Shown here piece by piece: positions 63,704 to 64,000 of a stretch of 64,000 bases of DNA; within the stretch, counting starts at the first letter, position 1; each line of letters opens with the position of its first letter. Where the stretch lies: positions 4,340,001-4,404,000 of the forward strand of contig JAEOAD010000055.1 in NCBI GenBank assembly GCA_036365145.1, in the 5' to 3' direction. The DNA comes from Orientallactaga sibirica (Eukaryota; Chordata; Mammalia; Rodentia; Dipodidae). The translations under genes and the position numbers were made by a program. The notes beneath the pieces were generated by a model that saw only the letters and a program-made list of their open reading frames with translations, was not told the origin of the DNA and did not search any database.

Positions 63704-63902
63704 GGCTGGAGAGATTGCTCAGTGGTTAAGGCACTTGCCTGTAAAGCCTAAGGACTCAGGTTTGATTCCCTAGTACCCATGTAAAGCCAGATGCACAAGG
63801 TGGTGCAAGCATCTGGAGTTCATTTGCAGCGGCTACAGGTCCTGGCATGCCCATTCTCTCTCTCTTTCTCTCAAATAAATAAAATAAAATAAATCCTTCT
63901 AA
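63704..63902 (+). repeat. Dip-type tRNA SINE
   Basis: Perfect 16-bp target duplication AAATAAACAATACCAG (63688-63703 and 63903-63918). Confidence 0.95.
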
Positions 63903-63918
63903 AAATAAACAATACCAG

Positions 63919-64000
63919 CCAGGCCTGGGTAATGCATGTGCATGCTTATAATCCTAGTTAGTACTTGGGGACTGAAGCAAGAGAATTTATTGTGAATTCC
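63919..64000 (+). repeat. B1-type SINE, cut by window end
   Basis: 'ccaggcctgggtaatgcatgtgcatgcttataatcctag' is a diverged B1 start; the remainder is outside the window. Confidence 0.6.

Noticed and set aside
1..64000. CRISPR arrays, operons, tRNA or rRNA genes
   Set aside because: The regularly recurring tRNA-like segments with A and B boxes are SINE heads, and the other repeats are SINEs or satellites. Nothing prokaryotic is present.

Overview
This is mammalian nuclear DNA, almost certainly from a jerboa-like rodent (Dipodoidea, e.g. Jaculus). Two SINE families dominate. One is a tRNA-derived SINE of the B2 superfamily, opening GGGCTGGAGAGATGGCTTAG with an intact A box (TGGCTTAGTGG) and B box (GGTTCGATTCC) and ending in a CT-rich stretch plus (AAAT)n; I call it the Dip-type SINE. 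The other is a 7SL-derived B1 (CACGCCTTTAATCCCAGCAC). ID, B4, MIR, L2 and L1 pieces complete a typical rodent intergenic landscape. The genus is inferred from recalled SINE resemblance, not from a search.

The only intact protein gene is TSKU (tsukushi), on the + strand. It has a CpG-island promoter at about 15.56-16.88 kb, a likely noncoding exon near 16.93-16.99 kb, an intron of about 8 kb, and one coding exon (CDS 25045-26112, 355 codons) followed by a 3'UTR ending near 27.55 kb. The product is a secreted leucine-rich-repeat protein.

Upstream (about 2.4-12.5 kb) lie the scattered, non-functional remains of a class I (gammaretrovirus-like) endogenous retrovirus: gag capsid and nucleocapsid, then reverse transcriptase, RNase H and integrase, all broken by stops, frameshifts and later insertions. 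One insertion is an antisense L1 with an 11-bp target-site duplication inside the RT region. Two LTR-like units sit between gag and pol: a 515-bp solo LTR with perfect 10-bp terminal inverted repeats, and a TATAAA/AATAAA-bearing LTR at about 5.25-5.6 kb.

Downstream of TSKU (27.6-64 kb) I see no coding exon. The region holds nested SINEs, ancient repeats, microsatellites, a 54-bp x 3 minisatellite at 62.35-62.51 kb, and at 63.04-63.53 kb an antisense processed pseudogene of RSL24D1 (60S ribosome biogenesis factor). In human and mouse the next gene after TSKU is ACER3; none of its exons is evident here.

No previously undescribed functional system was found. The items most worth a second look are the retroviral relic and its layout, several sites that took repeated retroposon insertions, a 93-bp SINE copy consisting only of the tRNA-like head, a 41-bp perfect inverted repeat, and a 20-bp direct repeat in the TSKU promoter.
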